Assembly (NCBI GenBank): GCA_025267735.1
Contig: CM046311.1
Location: forward strand, 22,466,020-22,530,019
DNA length: 64,000 nucleotides
From: Mactra quadrangularis
Taxonomy: Eukaryota > Mollusca > Bivalvia > Venerida > Mactridae
Direction of reading: 5' to 3'
Shown here: one piece after another, positions 46,032 through 59,000 of the stretch
Layout: every line of letters starts with the position of its first letter
How positions within the stretch are numbered: position 1 is the first letter of the stretch
Notes under the pieces: model-generated
Told to the model about the DNA's origin: nothing
Database searches by the model: none
What the model saw: only the letters and a program-made list of their open reading frames with translations
Program-made: the position numbers and the translations under genes

Positions 46032-48224
46032 CATATCCAACTATTTGTCCTTTATCGATAAGCCTAATAGGCTAGTGCGCGCTATATAGAAATAAGAAGG
46101 ACATTGGTACTTAATCTAATATAACTCGGATTTTAAAGTATTTATTATTCCATCCCATTCAGTTTCATATAATTCATTTCATCCTCTTTCTTATGGTATA
46201 TATCTTATAAAAATTGAAAAATAAATAGTTGGGGGAATTTTGAGTTAAAAATGTTAACCCTATTTCCTATGCATTTCAATGCAAAAATGAATTTTTTTAC
46301 CTCAACATTGGCAACGTTTTGTCCAATTTCTGTTTTATTATTTAAAAATCTTTTCTATCCCAATCGGATTCAATAACTACAATCTTTTCTTTAAAAAGTG
46401 GTATATGTTTTATAATTTTTGAAGAATATTTAGTAGGGGGAATTAGCGAGTTAGTTTAGTAAGTATTGTTTTTTCTTTCTTTCGGGAGATTCCGTTTCGC
46501 TATACGGAAACTGACGAAGATAGCCGAACGGCCGATAGCGTACGACGCTCTATCGCTACTGATCTTATCAGCGGTCAAATATATTATTTCTTATCTAGCA
46601 TTATGATCAGAGCCGCAAAATAAAGATATATTTATCAAAAGTAAATTTGAAAGCTAACTGCATGCTTTACAAACTTGCAATTATCAAAATATCACATGCC
46701 TATAAAAGACAAAAGTAATTGTTCAAATCATTCTGATTTGAGTTTGAAATGTCCATGGCTATATGATTCATTTTTATGTCTAAAACCCTTGTTCGTTAGC
46801 GGTGTTAAAATGGGTGAATTTTCCTTGCAGTCAAAAATCTCGTACTTTAAATAAAGGGGCTTTACAGATACAAGATTTTTTTACTCTAGGTCTAAGACAA
46901 TACGTCAATGTGAAAAGAAGTATTTTTTTCTATTTCAAGTTTACTTGTTACTATCGTACGGTACTGTATAATTCGTGATTTGTTTCTTATTTTTACACAA
47001 GTTATACAGTAAAATAATTATTTAAGTGGAATATACATTATTTAATTTAAAATATGATGCTGTTATAAATGATTAATTGATCAAATGAATAACAAAAAAT
47101 CAGATGACTTTTAGCTAATAAAACTTCTAAAAAATAATTAATTTACACATAGCTGAGAAAAGAATACTGATGACTGTACATGTATTTACTCGTCTTATTT
47201 GCATACACATAAAGTTAATGCTGTTTCAAATTATGAAATTTGTCTTGTCTTCACAATATTTATTTCTCCTTTTTTTCCTTCATTTTCTTGTAAAACCGAA
47301 TATGCATTGATGAAATTCATTACACTCCTTATTGGACCCCTGTTGGTTCAACATCCAAGGGGGTGTTATTTTATGCACATACCCTATGTAAACAGTGTCC
47401 TTGTTTTATGACAGGATACTACAATCATTATTACACCATTCAGGTCGTAAAACATATACAGGGTAGCGAGGATGATATAGATCTTTATTTCTTTAAACAA
47501 TTATCTGTGAAAAGCTATCTGTCTTTTTTGGCCTTGTTTGTTTTATGGAATTTTCAACTAATGAAAAATAGCCAGGGTTTATACTTTAACGGTTATATTA
47601 AAGCACCTATTCTACACATATATCTACATATTAATTGATGTTCCAGATAGTAGTCTTTATATGAAATTATATTACACATTGTCTGTATTTTATGTTCAGC
47701 TATCGCGTTCATATTTACCTTTCTGAGTTATAGCGACTATTAAGTGTATAATTAATATACACATTGATTGACGTTTTTAATTGTCATTGAAATAATTATT
47801 TTATGTTTTATAATATTATAAGAATTAATGTGTACATTTACTTACACTGTTGCAAATGTAAATAATACAAGGTGTAATGAAAATTATATGTATGACACAT
47901 ATTTTATAAAGTGTACTTCTTTTCATAAAAGGAAATGTAAATAAAACTCCATGGAGTTTATTTTTATTCTTACCGCTCACTGTCTCTTATTTATAAGCTT
48001 GCATGAAAGTATAACAAATCAAATGTTGGTACTAGACGTCATGCAGAGTCTATCATGTGATATATTGATAGGGTTGATCAGTTTTATCAATCTATGATCA
48101 CAGCAGGGTGTCATATCGGAAATTTCCGAACAATACCGAGCGCAACAACGGAGGCTCTGATTAATTATCGATTTTATCGAGAAGTCAAATCAGTAAGTTA
48201 CGAAAGGACAAATAGTTGGATATG
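46032..48224. mobile_element. 2.19-kb element with perfect 22-bp inverted termini inside SINE-A
   Basis: The first 22 bases (begin CATATCCAACTATTTGTCC) are the exact reverse complement of the last 22 (AAAGGACAAATAGTTGGATA, then TG). Deleting 46032-48224 joins ...GACGTAGGATT to TGGTAATCATTGG, which aligns to intact SINE-A (GACGTTGGACT GGTTATCATTGG in copy 1) with at most one extra T. So the segment is an insertion with zero or one base of target duplication, between two Ts. The interior is AT-rich and has no recognisable transposase. Helitron/Helentron-type elements insert without a conventional duplication, but the inverted termini are not typical of Helitrons; an inversion event is the alternative explanation. 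Confidence 0.6.
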
Positions 48225-48420
48225 TGGTAATCATTGGATAGCTAGTTGGTTCGTTGGTTCGAATCCCACCCAAAACCTATTCCGGTGTTTCCTTGAGCAA
48301 GAAACTTAATCCTCTTAGCTCAGTACTTGGGTCAAGGAAGCGGACTCAAAAGTGATAATTCTTAGTTGCAAGAACTTGTTTCACAATCGAGCTAAAAATA
48401 AATCAGTGTAAACTAAACTA
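48225..48420 (+). mobile_element. SINE-A copy 2, body (split)
   Basis: Continues the head at 45997: TGGTAATCATTGGATAGCTA, B-box GGTTCGAATCCC (48255-48266), CCTTGAGCAAGAAACTTAAT, AAGCGGACTCAAAAGTGATA and CACAATCGAGCTAAA. The B-box is exact. Confidence 0.85.
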
Positions 48421-51400
48421 GACATGTATACATTAAAATCTCTTGAGTTCTATATTCTATCTATTATTTAACTAAATGACTAACAACTTCACACCTAGTG
48501 TCTACCTACGCTGGTAAAGTTGCTCAAGGAAAAGGTCACGTATTGTTATTGACTTGTATTCGTATTTTAATTGGTGTTTTTTTCCTCTCTGATTCTTAGT
48601 TGTCAACAATAATGTCGCATCGTCGTTAGTATCTCATTTCTAGCGATGTCATAGTTGGTTACCATAGCAACTATTATTTTATTTCAATAAATGTATCTAA
48701 GTATGGCTCTCAATAATTGGAAATAAGGAGTTTTATCATGAAATGACTGTCTCGGAGATAGTTGTGTTACACGTGTTATTATTGTCTATATGTATTTCCA
48801 TCTATGAGAGAAAGTCCCCTGGTTATATGCTGGAAGCAATCTGATATACGTGATAATTTAGTTATCATATTTTAATATTTTCAAGTAAAACCTGAAATTT
48901 AATCATCTAAACCAAGAAATGCTTATACTAATTCAGTTAAAAAAGATTCTTGTTGGCTTAAATGATTTTAATACAATTTCCTATAACACATTTATCCCTA
49001 TAACATGCTATATGGTATGCTATGTATTTGACAACATTAAAATGTGTTAACATATAGAACTTAATGTTTTAGTGAAATGGGCATGTTTCTGGATTTTATT
49101 TGAGTAAAAAGGCACAATAATTTGTATATATTTTATCTTTGACAAGGCGTTGCTGCATGCAAAAGTTCCAATGGAAAACGTGACACCACCGACTGACCTT
49201 TCATTCGAAAGCTTAAAAGCATGATAGCGTCTATTTAGCGAAACTGGTCTTCAGCCATCAACCCTAAAGTCATACTTGTCCAAATGTCTTTAGAGCAATG
49301 TCACGTCGAGTTTAACAATCGTTCATATAAAAATCAAGAAAATTGAAATAACGATAAATTTAACAATTTTGAAGTGTTTCATGGAGTCGAGAAAAAACTA
49401 CATTCATTACCTACTCTGTGACTCGTAAGTAAACAATCGAGAGCAAAGATAAAATTGAGCCAATCAATGAGTGATCATCATTCACGGGTAGTTCAGTAAA
49501 ATCTCATAAATAACTTAATTTATTCTGAAGGTTGTTCCAGAACAAAACAATTAAGGTTATTTTGAAGGACTGATTCAACTGATCCAAGTATAATTGTTCT
49601 TTACTCATTAATGATTTCAGATGGTTATCTGATTTTTTAAATAAATTATCGCCCGCGTGGTTACTGATAAGTATAGTTTCAATGAAAGGTTCACTGTTTA
49701 AATTATTACCCAGGAAGCACTATAAACTAACTTGCTTGATTTATAGACTTCAAAGTGTACGAGATAAAATTACTAATCGAAAAAAATGTCATCACTTTAG
49801 ATTGGAAAATAACGGTTTTAGATGTTAGATAATCGAGTTTTTTCTACAGTTCAAAATAATGAATCACTGAGCAATTTTCCTCCTAGTGGCATTATAAGTA
49901 AGTACGCTTGCTTGATCTAGTGTAGATCACTTTTAACGATTTTTCTCCATTTCACTGGTTTCAGTTCTGTGTTAAGGTTTTCACGGTCTGTTAAGCTTTT
50001 GATGTGCGTTTTAACACTTTTAAATCCATGAAAGCATGAAGTTATCTTTTAAATCAAAAACTGTCATTTTAGGCTTTTACGGACTTTTGACTTTTGACGA
50101 GTTGAAGCATTTATTGCAAGATCCGCCCGCGATAACTGTGAATAAAGAAAACTATTACATGATTGCATCAAACTATAACTGAGTGTTTGATACAGAGTTA
50201 TGGGGTTCTCACCGATTTTGACATCCATAATTCTTCAATTACCCCAAAATGAGATGAAAAATCAACTCTGCTCATCTCTGATAAAACATTTCAAGTAGTT
50301 CAGATTACTACGCCACTTGAAACGGTTCATTGTTGAAAAATGTACAAAACGATGGGCTGTGAATGCATATATAGTGTTGAAAGTCACAAAAAACGCATAT
50401 CGTGTCAACATGTCTGTCACGAATGCATCGTGCTAGCGTTGCCGTGAACATTTTTTCAGTTTTGTAAGATAAATGCAACAAGTACTTCTAAAACATCGTT
50501 GCTGTAGATCTAGACTAAACATGAATATAAGCGCTGTTTCTCTGTGGCTTTGCATTCAGTGAGTTTTTCTGACTATTTAGTTTTTTTCTGGCTTGCGTGT
50601 TGACCATAATAATTGTCATTTCCATGAAAAATGTAGTTCCTAAAATAGATCCCCAGAGTTTCTTGTAGTAATCAATATAATGCTACAAGCATTGTCAAGT
50701 CGTTGAAATAAAATAAAAAATGGACACGTTATAAAAAATTCATATTATATGGGCCTATTACCTCGACATTTTATGGGCAAACTTCTGTTTTTGTTAACCG
50801 AATAACTACGGCGGAATAATATTAATGGCTGCCTTGGTATAGATACGGCAACTTTGCTGAATAAAATGGCTGCCAAGGAGATAACAATCTAGCTTCGTTT
50901 TATGTTTTTATTTGATTTTCTCGAGAGGAACATTTAATTATTAAATATAAAAGATGAACTGAGAGCCCTAGCTTTGTTATTTATCAGATTTCAACGACTT
51001 TTATATCTAACAGAACAATGGAGTTCTACATGATCACGGTAACACTACCATGTCATGTTGTGAACAGAACTGTGAAATCATTGACAGTAATTTAATACTG
51101 GGGAATTGTCTTTCCTAAAATCAATACCTAGGTCGGTGAAAAGACTTCTGTGCTACATCAGAATGCTGAAAGCAGCTTATGTTATTGACAAAAATCACTT
51201 ACAGAGTCTATACATGTACAATATACAACTGGTTTTACTGGACACATTTTTATGAAATAGCACTGTCTTTTAGCATTCGTAAATTCTGTATTAAGGTAAT
51301 TAAATGCCTGCATATTCAATTATGGCTCTACAACATGCATATTCATCTCTAAAAAAGTATGAGCAATCAGGAACAGCAACAGTCAAAAACAATAGAACAA

Positions 51401-51732
51401 TGTCTATTAGATGTGATTAAGAATGAAAAGCAATGTCACAATAACATTGGCAAGACTGGGCATTATTGAAAAAGGGTGTTCACTGGTTTACTGTTTTTGA
51501 AACATTGAGGCTTATTTGCATGTAAGTTAAAGGCAGTACTTTTAGTACCAGGATCGTCATTGGTAAACCATTGCCAAATTTGCATATCAACGTAGCATTT
51601 ATTTCATTTATGTATGTTTCTGACCTCAAACTATCAATTTTGAATTGACATGTCCCTTGTATTCATCAGTAGAATCAAAATAAAACATAGAACCTATGTC
51701 CAATATACTATACATATGACAGTTATACCCAC
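48421..51732. other. unassigned AT-rich stretch
   Basis: No exon or repeat family recognised. A faint duplication links 49740 (CTTGCTTGATTTATAGAC) and 49907 (CTTGCTTGATCTAGTGTAG). Confidence 0.45.
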
Positions 51733-51993
51733 TTATAGATCGTGATAATGATATTCATCCTCAACAATGTTCATATTACAATACTTGCACTGTTGAACAT
51801 TACGCGGTAATACCTTTATTGCCAAACAAACTGAACGAGAAACAGAGCTGGTTGTGTCCAGACGTTGCTTAATGAAATATTCATTATAATTGCACAAGAG
51901 TTTATTATCATCTGTGCGGCGTGATATTGTTTTTGGCAAAGAAGATTGGTTTAGGTAATGAAAGCATAAACTATTCATAGATGCCCCCAACAT
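51733..51993 (-). pseudogene. LINE reverse-transcriptase C-terminal fragment
   Basis: The end of an 86-codon frame reads LPRNVQQCKYCNMNIVEDEY, the Cys-X2-Cys and EDEYH block found after the RT domain in CR1/jockey-type LINEs, as in the remnant at 12041. The frame breaks just after the His, where the family normally continues with a hydrophobic run and Cys. The N-terminal half is not clearly alignable. Confidence 0.6.
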
Positions 51994-53284
51994 CTCTTGT
52001 TTTAGATCTGATCGCTGGAAATTGGTACATGTATCGATGATACGGTACTATGTAATAATGCCTTTATGTCAAATACTTTCAGTCTTGAATTGTTTCAATC
52101 TTAGAGAATGGATATATTACTTGGTCTATAGCAAGTGTAAAAATACTTATTGCTTTTAACGTATGTTATTCTATTTTTCACTGTACACTGTTCTAATATT
52201 TTAGCAACCAGTCCAGGATTGTGTCACGGAATGTTGCGATAATCTTTCTCATTGCTGTACTCCACTGGGATTTGACCTTATTCTGTACTTGACAATATTC
52301 ATTTATCCTGTCGTCTGCTTCGTATATCCATTTTCTATTGTAAAATCTCCCACTAATCAATTGCATTTCTAATCAATATTTGACCTGGCGTTTTCTACAG
52401 GAATTCAGGCGTTTCAATACTCAGAGAACTTAGGAGTAGTTTCCGTGCATGCCAGAACACGCGCTGTCATTCCTTGATAATTTTCAGTTTTTCCCAATTC
52501 AGGATGGACGTACATCGATTTTTCCTGCGGCATCAGCGAAAAAAAATCAAATCCAAGCGCGCTGATCTTGAGCGCTGTTCGTAACAATGTTGCGTCCTTG
52601 CGTGTGCTCCTACATAAAGAAACGATATCGGCTGTTGTTAATTACATTTATGTTTAGATATTGAGAGGATACCTTATATGGTCATTGATCTTTTTACTGA
52701 TTTTTTCTGAACGTTTTAAGTGTGAAAGAACAAATATATTAGTCATAGCTTATATTGGTTAAACATTTGATTGATTTACTCCCGGAGATAAGTGTTTGAC
52801 ATCAGGAGCAGGTATGTTACTGATCTCGGTTTGTGGGGTTTTCGTGTTACTCCTTATCAGATTGTATCCAAACCTGACTTATTGAATAATATCCTCACTT
52901 CTGTTAACAATAGGGACCAGATTTTATTCTGAGCAAATTTAGACGAAGACGATAATTTATCTGTCGCACCTTTCTGAATCCAGTTTAAAGGCCCCATTAG
53001 AATTTCTATATAATCATATAGTTGGACTGAATCTTAAGTTAAAAAGTACAAAGTGCCAGTTGTGTATAACAATACAAGACCTATATTACTTCTAACGCCA
53101 TTTAGTTTGTTGTTATTGTTTTATCATACTTGTTTACAAAATAGACGTTCCAAAATTGACAATCATAGCTTACGTTACAGTATTGTATTTATTTATCGAA
53201 ATATACTGGCTTGCTTAGAGCTCGTAGATCTTAATTCACGACAAAAAGGTTGAAGGCAGACGACACATTCTTCGGTGGTGGCAA
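51994..53284. other. unassigned stretch
   Basis: Nothing recognised. A slightly GC-richer patch at 52440-52610 shows no open frame of note. Confidence 0.45.
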
Positions 53285-53501
53285 TGTCACGTGATGTCGA
53301 AAATCTCCCTCTGGCAAAAGATAAATTAGTGAAACAAGATTATTAATTGCATGTTTCACCGGTTTTTATAGAGACAAATGAACAGATAGTGCGGTCACGT
53401 GACTGGGTTGGCGATAAAAATGATGAGGACACTGATTAGAGGTGTTGACTTTAACACCTACCGATGTCGTAAAATGGCGGGTGTTAAACTTTTACGACAT
53501 C
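53285..53501. promoter_or_regulatory. E-boxes with two adjacent hairpins
   Basis: CACGTG at 53288-53293 and the full palindrome GTCACGTGAC at 53394-53403 (USF/MYC or TFEB-type). Downstream are AGGTGTT...AACACCT at about 53440-53458 and GATGTCGTAAAA (53463-53474) paired with TTTTACGACATC (53490-53501), the latter enclosing AAAATGGCGGG, a YY1-like word. No transcript start can be assigned; a decayed hairpin MITE is also possible. Confidence 0.3.
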
Positions 53502-55965
53502 AATTTATTAATAATTATGATAATGGATCACACAGGCTCACCTTTTAATGAGTGGGTTCCTGCCTCGATGATTGTGTTTCTATTTGCATAACAAAGCGAT
53601 GGGCACGGTGCATGTTTCTGTCGTATGGCATCTGCTATCTTTCATAAAACTTAATGCTCATGAAGATAAAAATCAATATCAGTTATACGGTTTTTATTAT
53701 CGACATTTTAACTGTTAAAAATTGACTACTTCGTATAAAAAAGCCTTGCGCATCATGCTTGAATTTGCTTAATAATGAAAGAGCTTAGTTAACATCAATC
53801 AAATTAGCGCTCCAGAAAAAGCTAAAAACCCTGCCTCACCAAAAAAGCATTAACTGTCACTTCGCGGCACCATTATAACTATAACCTATTTTATGCCATC
53901 TTTTAGGATATCTTTAATTCAATAAACTCTGTGGTTTAGATCCCGTGTTCGAAAATCAGATTAAGGTTTGTATAATTAATTGAAAAAGGCACAAGATGCA
54001 ATGCGAAAAAAACATAAATTTTCACGAAGAGTCTTTGAAAGTCACGGAGCAAATTGATTTTCCTGGCTGTTCTTTCAGTAATAGGATTAAATCCCATGGA
54101 AAAGTAATTCCGCTTTAAGGGAAGAAAGATTCATCATGCCTTCAAATCAATTCTAATTAAAGAAAGTATAGGTCTTTTGATGAATTTTTACTCTCGGAAA
54201 CTCTCTATTATAAAGACACTTTTTCTTAGTTTTTGTCATGCGCAGTGCTGATTAAGTGCCATCATTTCCGGTTTGAAGCTATTATTTTTACTAAAGATTA
54301 TCGAAATATAATTGTGAGTGAATGGTTATTAAATTCACGAATTTCTCATTTAACGCCAAACGTTTAAAGATTTTGAGAAGATACGATGCGTGCAGTGCTT
54401 TGATAAGAATTTCCAAAATTTGGAAATGAATTTATAACTTCATTTTAACAGTGAAGGCTATAGATATACAAGGGCACTCCTTAAATGATATTTATAGTAC
54501 ATTTTATCAGTCACAAATATCATCAACAGTAAGGTTTTGTTTTCATATTAATTTAAATGCACTTCCTGACTTGAGTTGAAGGATTATTTCATGAAATGTA
54601 TCATATGTTGCCAAACCTTTTGATTCATATATTCATGTATTAATTCAATTTCAATTCTGTGGTTTTGTTTTCGTTCAGGTGCAATTAAAATTATTAATTT
54701 ATTTAATGAAGTGTATTATTTGTTGTAAAGTAGACTATAGTTCCCTTTTTTATGTCCCTTTAGGATATCTGATTGACTTGTCAGTATTGCTTTCGAATAC
54801 AATCTCTTTATTTAACTACCCCTGAACATTAAAAACACTATCTTTCATTTTTCTATTTTAATTGTTTGCAAATTTAGATATCAAATTTAAACAATTTTAC
54901 CAACAAAAAAGTAACAATTCAAAGTCAATATTTTATCATAATGAGCTTGAAAGGGTTTCCAAGGGCAAAGTAACCATGAATTAATTCATGTATATTATTG
55001 CCGGACAAACAAATTGAAATCGAAACAACCATATTCTAAAAAGTTTGTTTTTATGGTTGCTTGTATATGTATTTCAATACAGATCCTTATAATTTAGGCT
55101 CAAATTGCGCACCGCCATTTTGATATTTTCACCGCTGTGAAAAAGTAAGAGCTCTGTATTTCAACAACATATATTTTCTTGGAAAAACACGATATTTTGT
55201 TGTTAAACAAGAAACAAAAACTATTTTATTTATGACATATCAGTTTTCTTAGATATAACTTGCCATAAGTGTTGTTTTAAATAACACCTTACACAGACTT
55301 CTGTATCACGATGTTCAAACGTGATACATAAAATATCAAACTTTCTTAGAATTCTCCAAAATGCACTAGAGTTTACTAGAGTGAAGTAAAACAAGACTTC
55401 TGACTGTTTTCTAGTGTTAAGACAGTCTGTAAAGCTGTCAATGATATTTGAGGAAACAAAAGCTATATAACACCATGTATCAATGTACGAGATCGTGCTG
55501 GAAAGAAAACCCAACTATTTTGTGTTTTCTTAAAGTTTTCTTGCAGACATTTCTTTTTTACAGCATTGTGTGATCAAGTATCACTTCTCTAGAGTTACTG
55601 GGTGACATAACAGTAATAATATTAACAATTACATTGCTTTCTCCCCATTCTTCAGAGGAAATAACTTTAATTACATTTATACAGTGTTAATATTGTTGTA
55701 CCCCTATCTCAACTTTTCAGAATACAAACTCTTTTAATCAAATTTTATCATTGTTTTAGAATTTCTACAAGGTATTCTAGAATTGTAAGAAAAGTGTTAT
55801 TAGTTTAAATGTTCACATACTTGGGATATTTTGCTCTATTTTCACCATCGTCTGGCTATTTTAATTGATACATTCAAAGTTCTCACATAGTCTGTTATGG
55901 CAAGTTAGACCCAGGTTTGGTATGTTTAATAGTTGACTAGAAAAATGCATTACAACATGTTTTAT
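53502..55965. other. unassigned AT-rich stretch
   Basis: Nothing recognised. Confidence 0.45.
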
Positions 55966-56021
55966 TCATCATCATCATCAGCAGCAGCAGCATCATCATC
56001 ATCGTCATCATTATCATCAAC
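55966..56021. repeat. ATC/AGC trinucleotide repeat
   Basis: TCATCATCATCA, then CAGCAGCAGCAG, then ATCATCATC units. Confidence 0.95.
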
Positions 56022-59000
56022 AACCGCTGGTTTAGTTTAGAACAGACCTGTGATTATTCCTTTGGCAAGGGCGAGGTCTGTTTCGTCTGGAACGAAGACT
56101 TTGTTTCAATGTTCATATTAATCTATTCTAATTAATGGTACTCGGAATTTAACCGAGTATAAGACGTCATTGTCTTTTTCTTACAAACATACGCCAATGG
56201 CACTTTTTGAATTATTCGCTGAATGACTTTATAAAACTTAAAAGCATTACTGACAATAAGGAGTAAAATAGATGCTACTATTCGGTAAATCCCAGTGTCT
56301 GCCTCACTGAGCGCATCTCATAACACTGTTTAATTTCTGAGGGAATACATTGATGACTGAGCTCAGCGACTCACACATTTCTCAACATTGTATGGTACAT
56401 TATAATAAATGATTAATGTATTAATATACCTTATTATCCACGCTGTAGAAGAACGCTTCACTCTTCAAGTGGAGTGGTTATGGGAGCTACTTGAATCCAC
56501 ATTATCTCAGAGTGGTTTTAGCTAAGTTTCTGCTAGCTGTCGGCTTGTCAAATATTCTTATAATATTTACTTCACACGGAGCTACTTATAAATGAAGTAC
56601 ATTACACAATATTTGTTTACATGTTTATTAATATGTGTCATAAAACATTATGAGGAAACTTCAAGTTAAGAGTTAAATACGTCAAATATTGTTATATTCG
56701 CAAATTTACGTTGATTTGTTACATTACTAAGATGAAGATTTGTACCGTTGTTTCTTACTTTTTTGTGCCACTTCCTTTTAATCATACAATTATACTTAAC
56801 ATAGGTTATTTTGTTCTGTACTGTTCTATAGAAATATGATTGATATTGTTTTTTGAAAAACAAAGCACATACCAAACTGCTGTACGTGTCGAATTATAAG
56901 CTACATAACGTTTTCTTTTGACTAACTTAATGAGATAACAAGATATGCCTAGTCATGCACAAGGTCCCCATCATAGGTTTAAACACATTTTAAAGTCCTT
57001 ACATCAAATTCATTTAGGACCATTTGAGGTATTTAGTAAAGTACTTGTGACATAGAAATCAAAATCTTATTTTTCCACCCACTTTGCCTGAATGTAACTT
57101 AAGACATGGTCGTTGATAAATTAGGAATCAAGTTACAGAAAAACTCTGTTAGATTATTTAAATAGTGTTCTTTTCACTCAAAAAAACATAAAAAATTAAA
57201 ATGGCTGTGTCTAATTGATGACCTCGTTCTGAAAACGAGGCTCAGTTATAATTCGTACCTGTCGCCCTTCGCTCCTACATTTTTCTCAGAGGGTTATATT
57301 TTAGTACTGATCTTTAGGTGATAGTTTTCTTCATTCTGTTGTGAGTTCTTTCTCAGTTTTGCGACAGAATTTCAAAACATTTCATCCCTATGATAACTAC
57401 ATCCATTATCGTCTGGTGAAAACATTTCATAGTTTGGAATGTCGACTAAGAGAACAAGCTTTCAAAGATCACGTGATGCTCTCGTATTGTTTTCACATAT
57501 CTTGGCATTATAATTTGTTTTGTCTTAGCACGACGCCTTCTGTGATTATTATCTTTGACCAGAAAATGTTTGTTTGTAAAACATAAATGCTTTAATTATA
57601 GGAATAATACAAAAACATTTGTATGAGTTATGGTTTATATTATGTTTTGTGCGCGATCTTCTTGAATGTTGGTAATATTGTATTATGAAGCTGTCGTAAA
57701 GGTAAAAACGTTTGTATACATCAAGTGTAGAAACTGATATTGAAATACTTTTGGTGTTACTCTTGTGGATTTCGCTGCTCTTTGTTTCTATATAAAATAG
57801 CCAAGTTTGATGGTATCTGATGACTTTCATAAATAGATTCAGGTATAATGATTGGTATTCTCATAATCCTCAACACAGAGCAGCTAAATATGTCCAAAGA
57901 GTATAGGTGATGAACTTTCAAATTTTTCACCATTTCACATTGTTTACACGTACAGTGGAAAATTCCTATTCTCTAAGGTCAAAATGGTCGCAGTGCACTA
58001 AAGTCAAGATCTTCCACCGCAAGAAGTAGTCCTAAAAAGAAAACACAAAATGGCCAGAATATTAGAGGGATAGAAAAACTAATTTGAGTGAAACATATAT
58101 TATCTTAACACATGCAAACACATACAAACAGAGTCACAGCCTCTAAAATGCAGTCAAGCCAATTTCAGAACTACTTTCGTAGTTCGACCTGTTAGCAATT
58201 TCCCAATTATGTCTGTGTTTTCGAAATACATATTTATTGTCAAAAAGTTTTTCCGCTTTAGACGCTAAAACACATAATTTTGACTAGAATTTTCGTCTTT
58301 CTATGTCATTAAAGGTTCATTTGTGACACTTTCTATTAGAAAACCCTTTCATCTTAACTTATTGCATTAAAACAGTCTGCATTTTTATAACTAAGTTATT
58401 TTATTCTTAGAATATACTTTTAAAATGGAAACTTTATACTAATGTCTTTTCTTAATATATTTATACTTTTACTTATTATATATATGTCTCTTTCTTGTAA
58501 AAGCGTCATCATCGTCAACCTAAATAATTACTTCAGAGCGAGACATGGTGTAGAAATAAACGAATTATTGACAAAATAAAGATATTCATATGATATTTTT
58601 TCCTCACTTCACGGCAATGTCTTCACCAATTTATTAAGATATTTCAGATATATTTACCCAATGGAATTCCAGTTTTGTCGTGTAGATCTACCGTAACACA
58701 TTGGAATTTATTGATGTCAATTCTTGTAAAAATCTGTCGAGGCTAATTTTGTGAGAGAATTATCGTACGATACAACTATACGTCGTATACACCAACAATA
58801 TTCTTCTTTGGTTCTTTTGCCAATGTGTTGTTAAACTGAGAATATTTGTATGTAAAGAACGAAGGATAAAAGTATATGAATATCTGCATCAAAATATGAA
58901 GAACATAAATATTATTTTCAATTAAACGAATAGTAACTACTGTTTTGTGACGTTTGTTCAAAGATTACAGGGTATGGTGCTATGGTATATTGTCTGTTAG

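Noticed and set aside
46490..46570. Possible tRNA-like head (GATAGCCGAACGGCC) inside the 2.19-kb element
   Set aside because: An A-box-like word is present but no B-box at a suitable distance.
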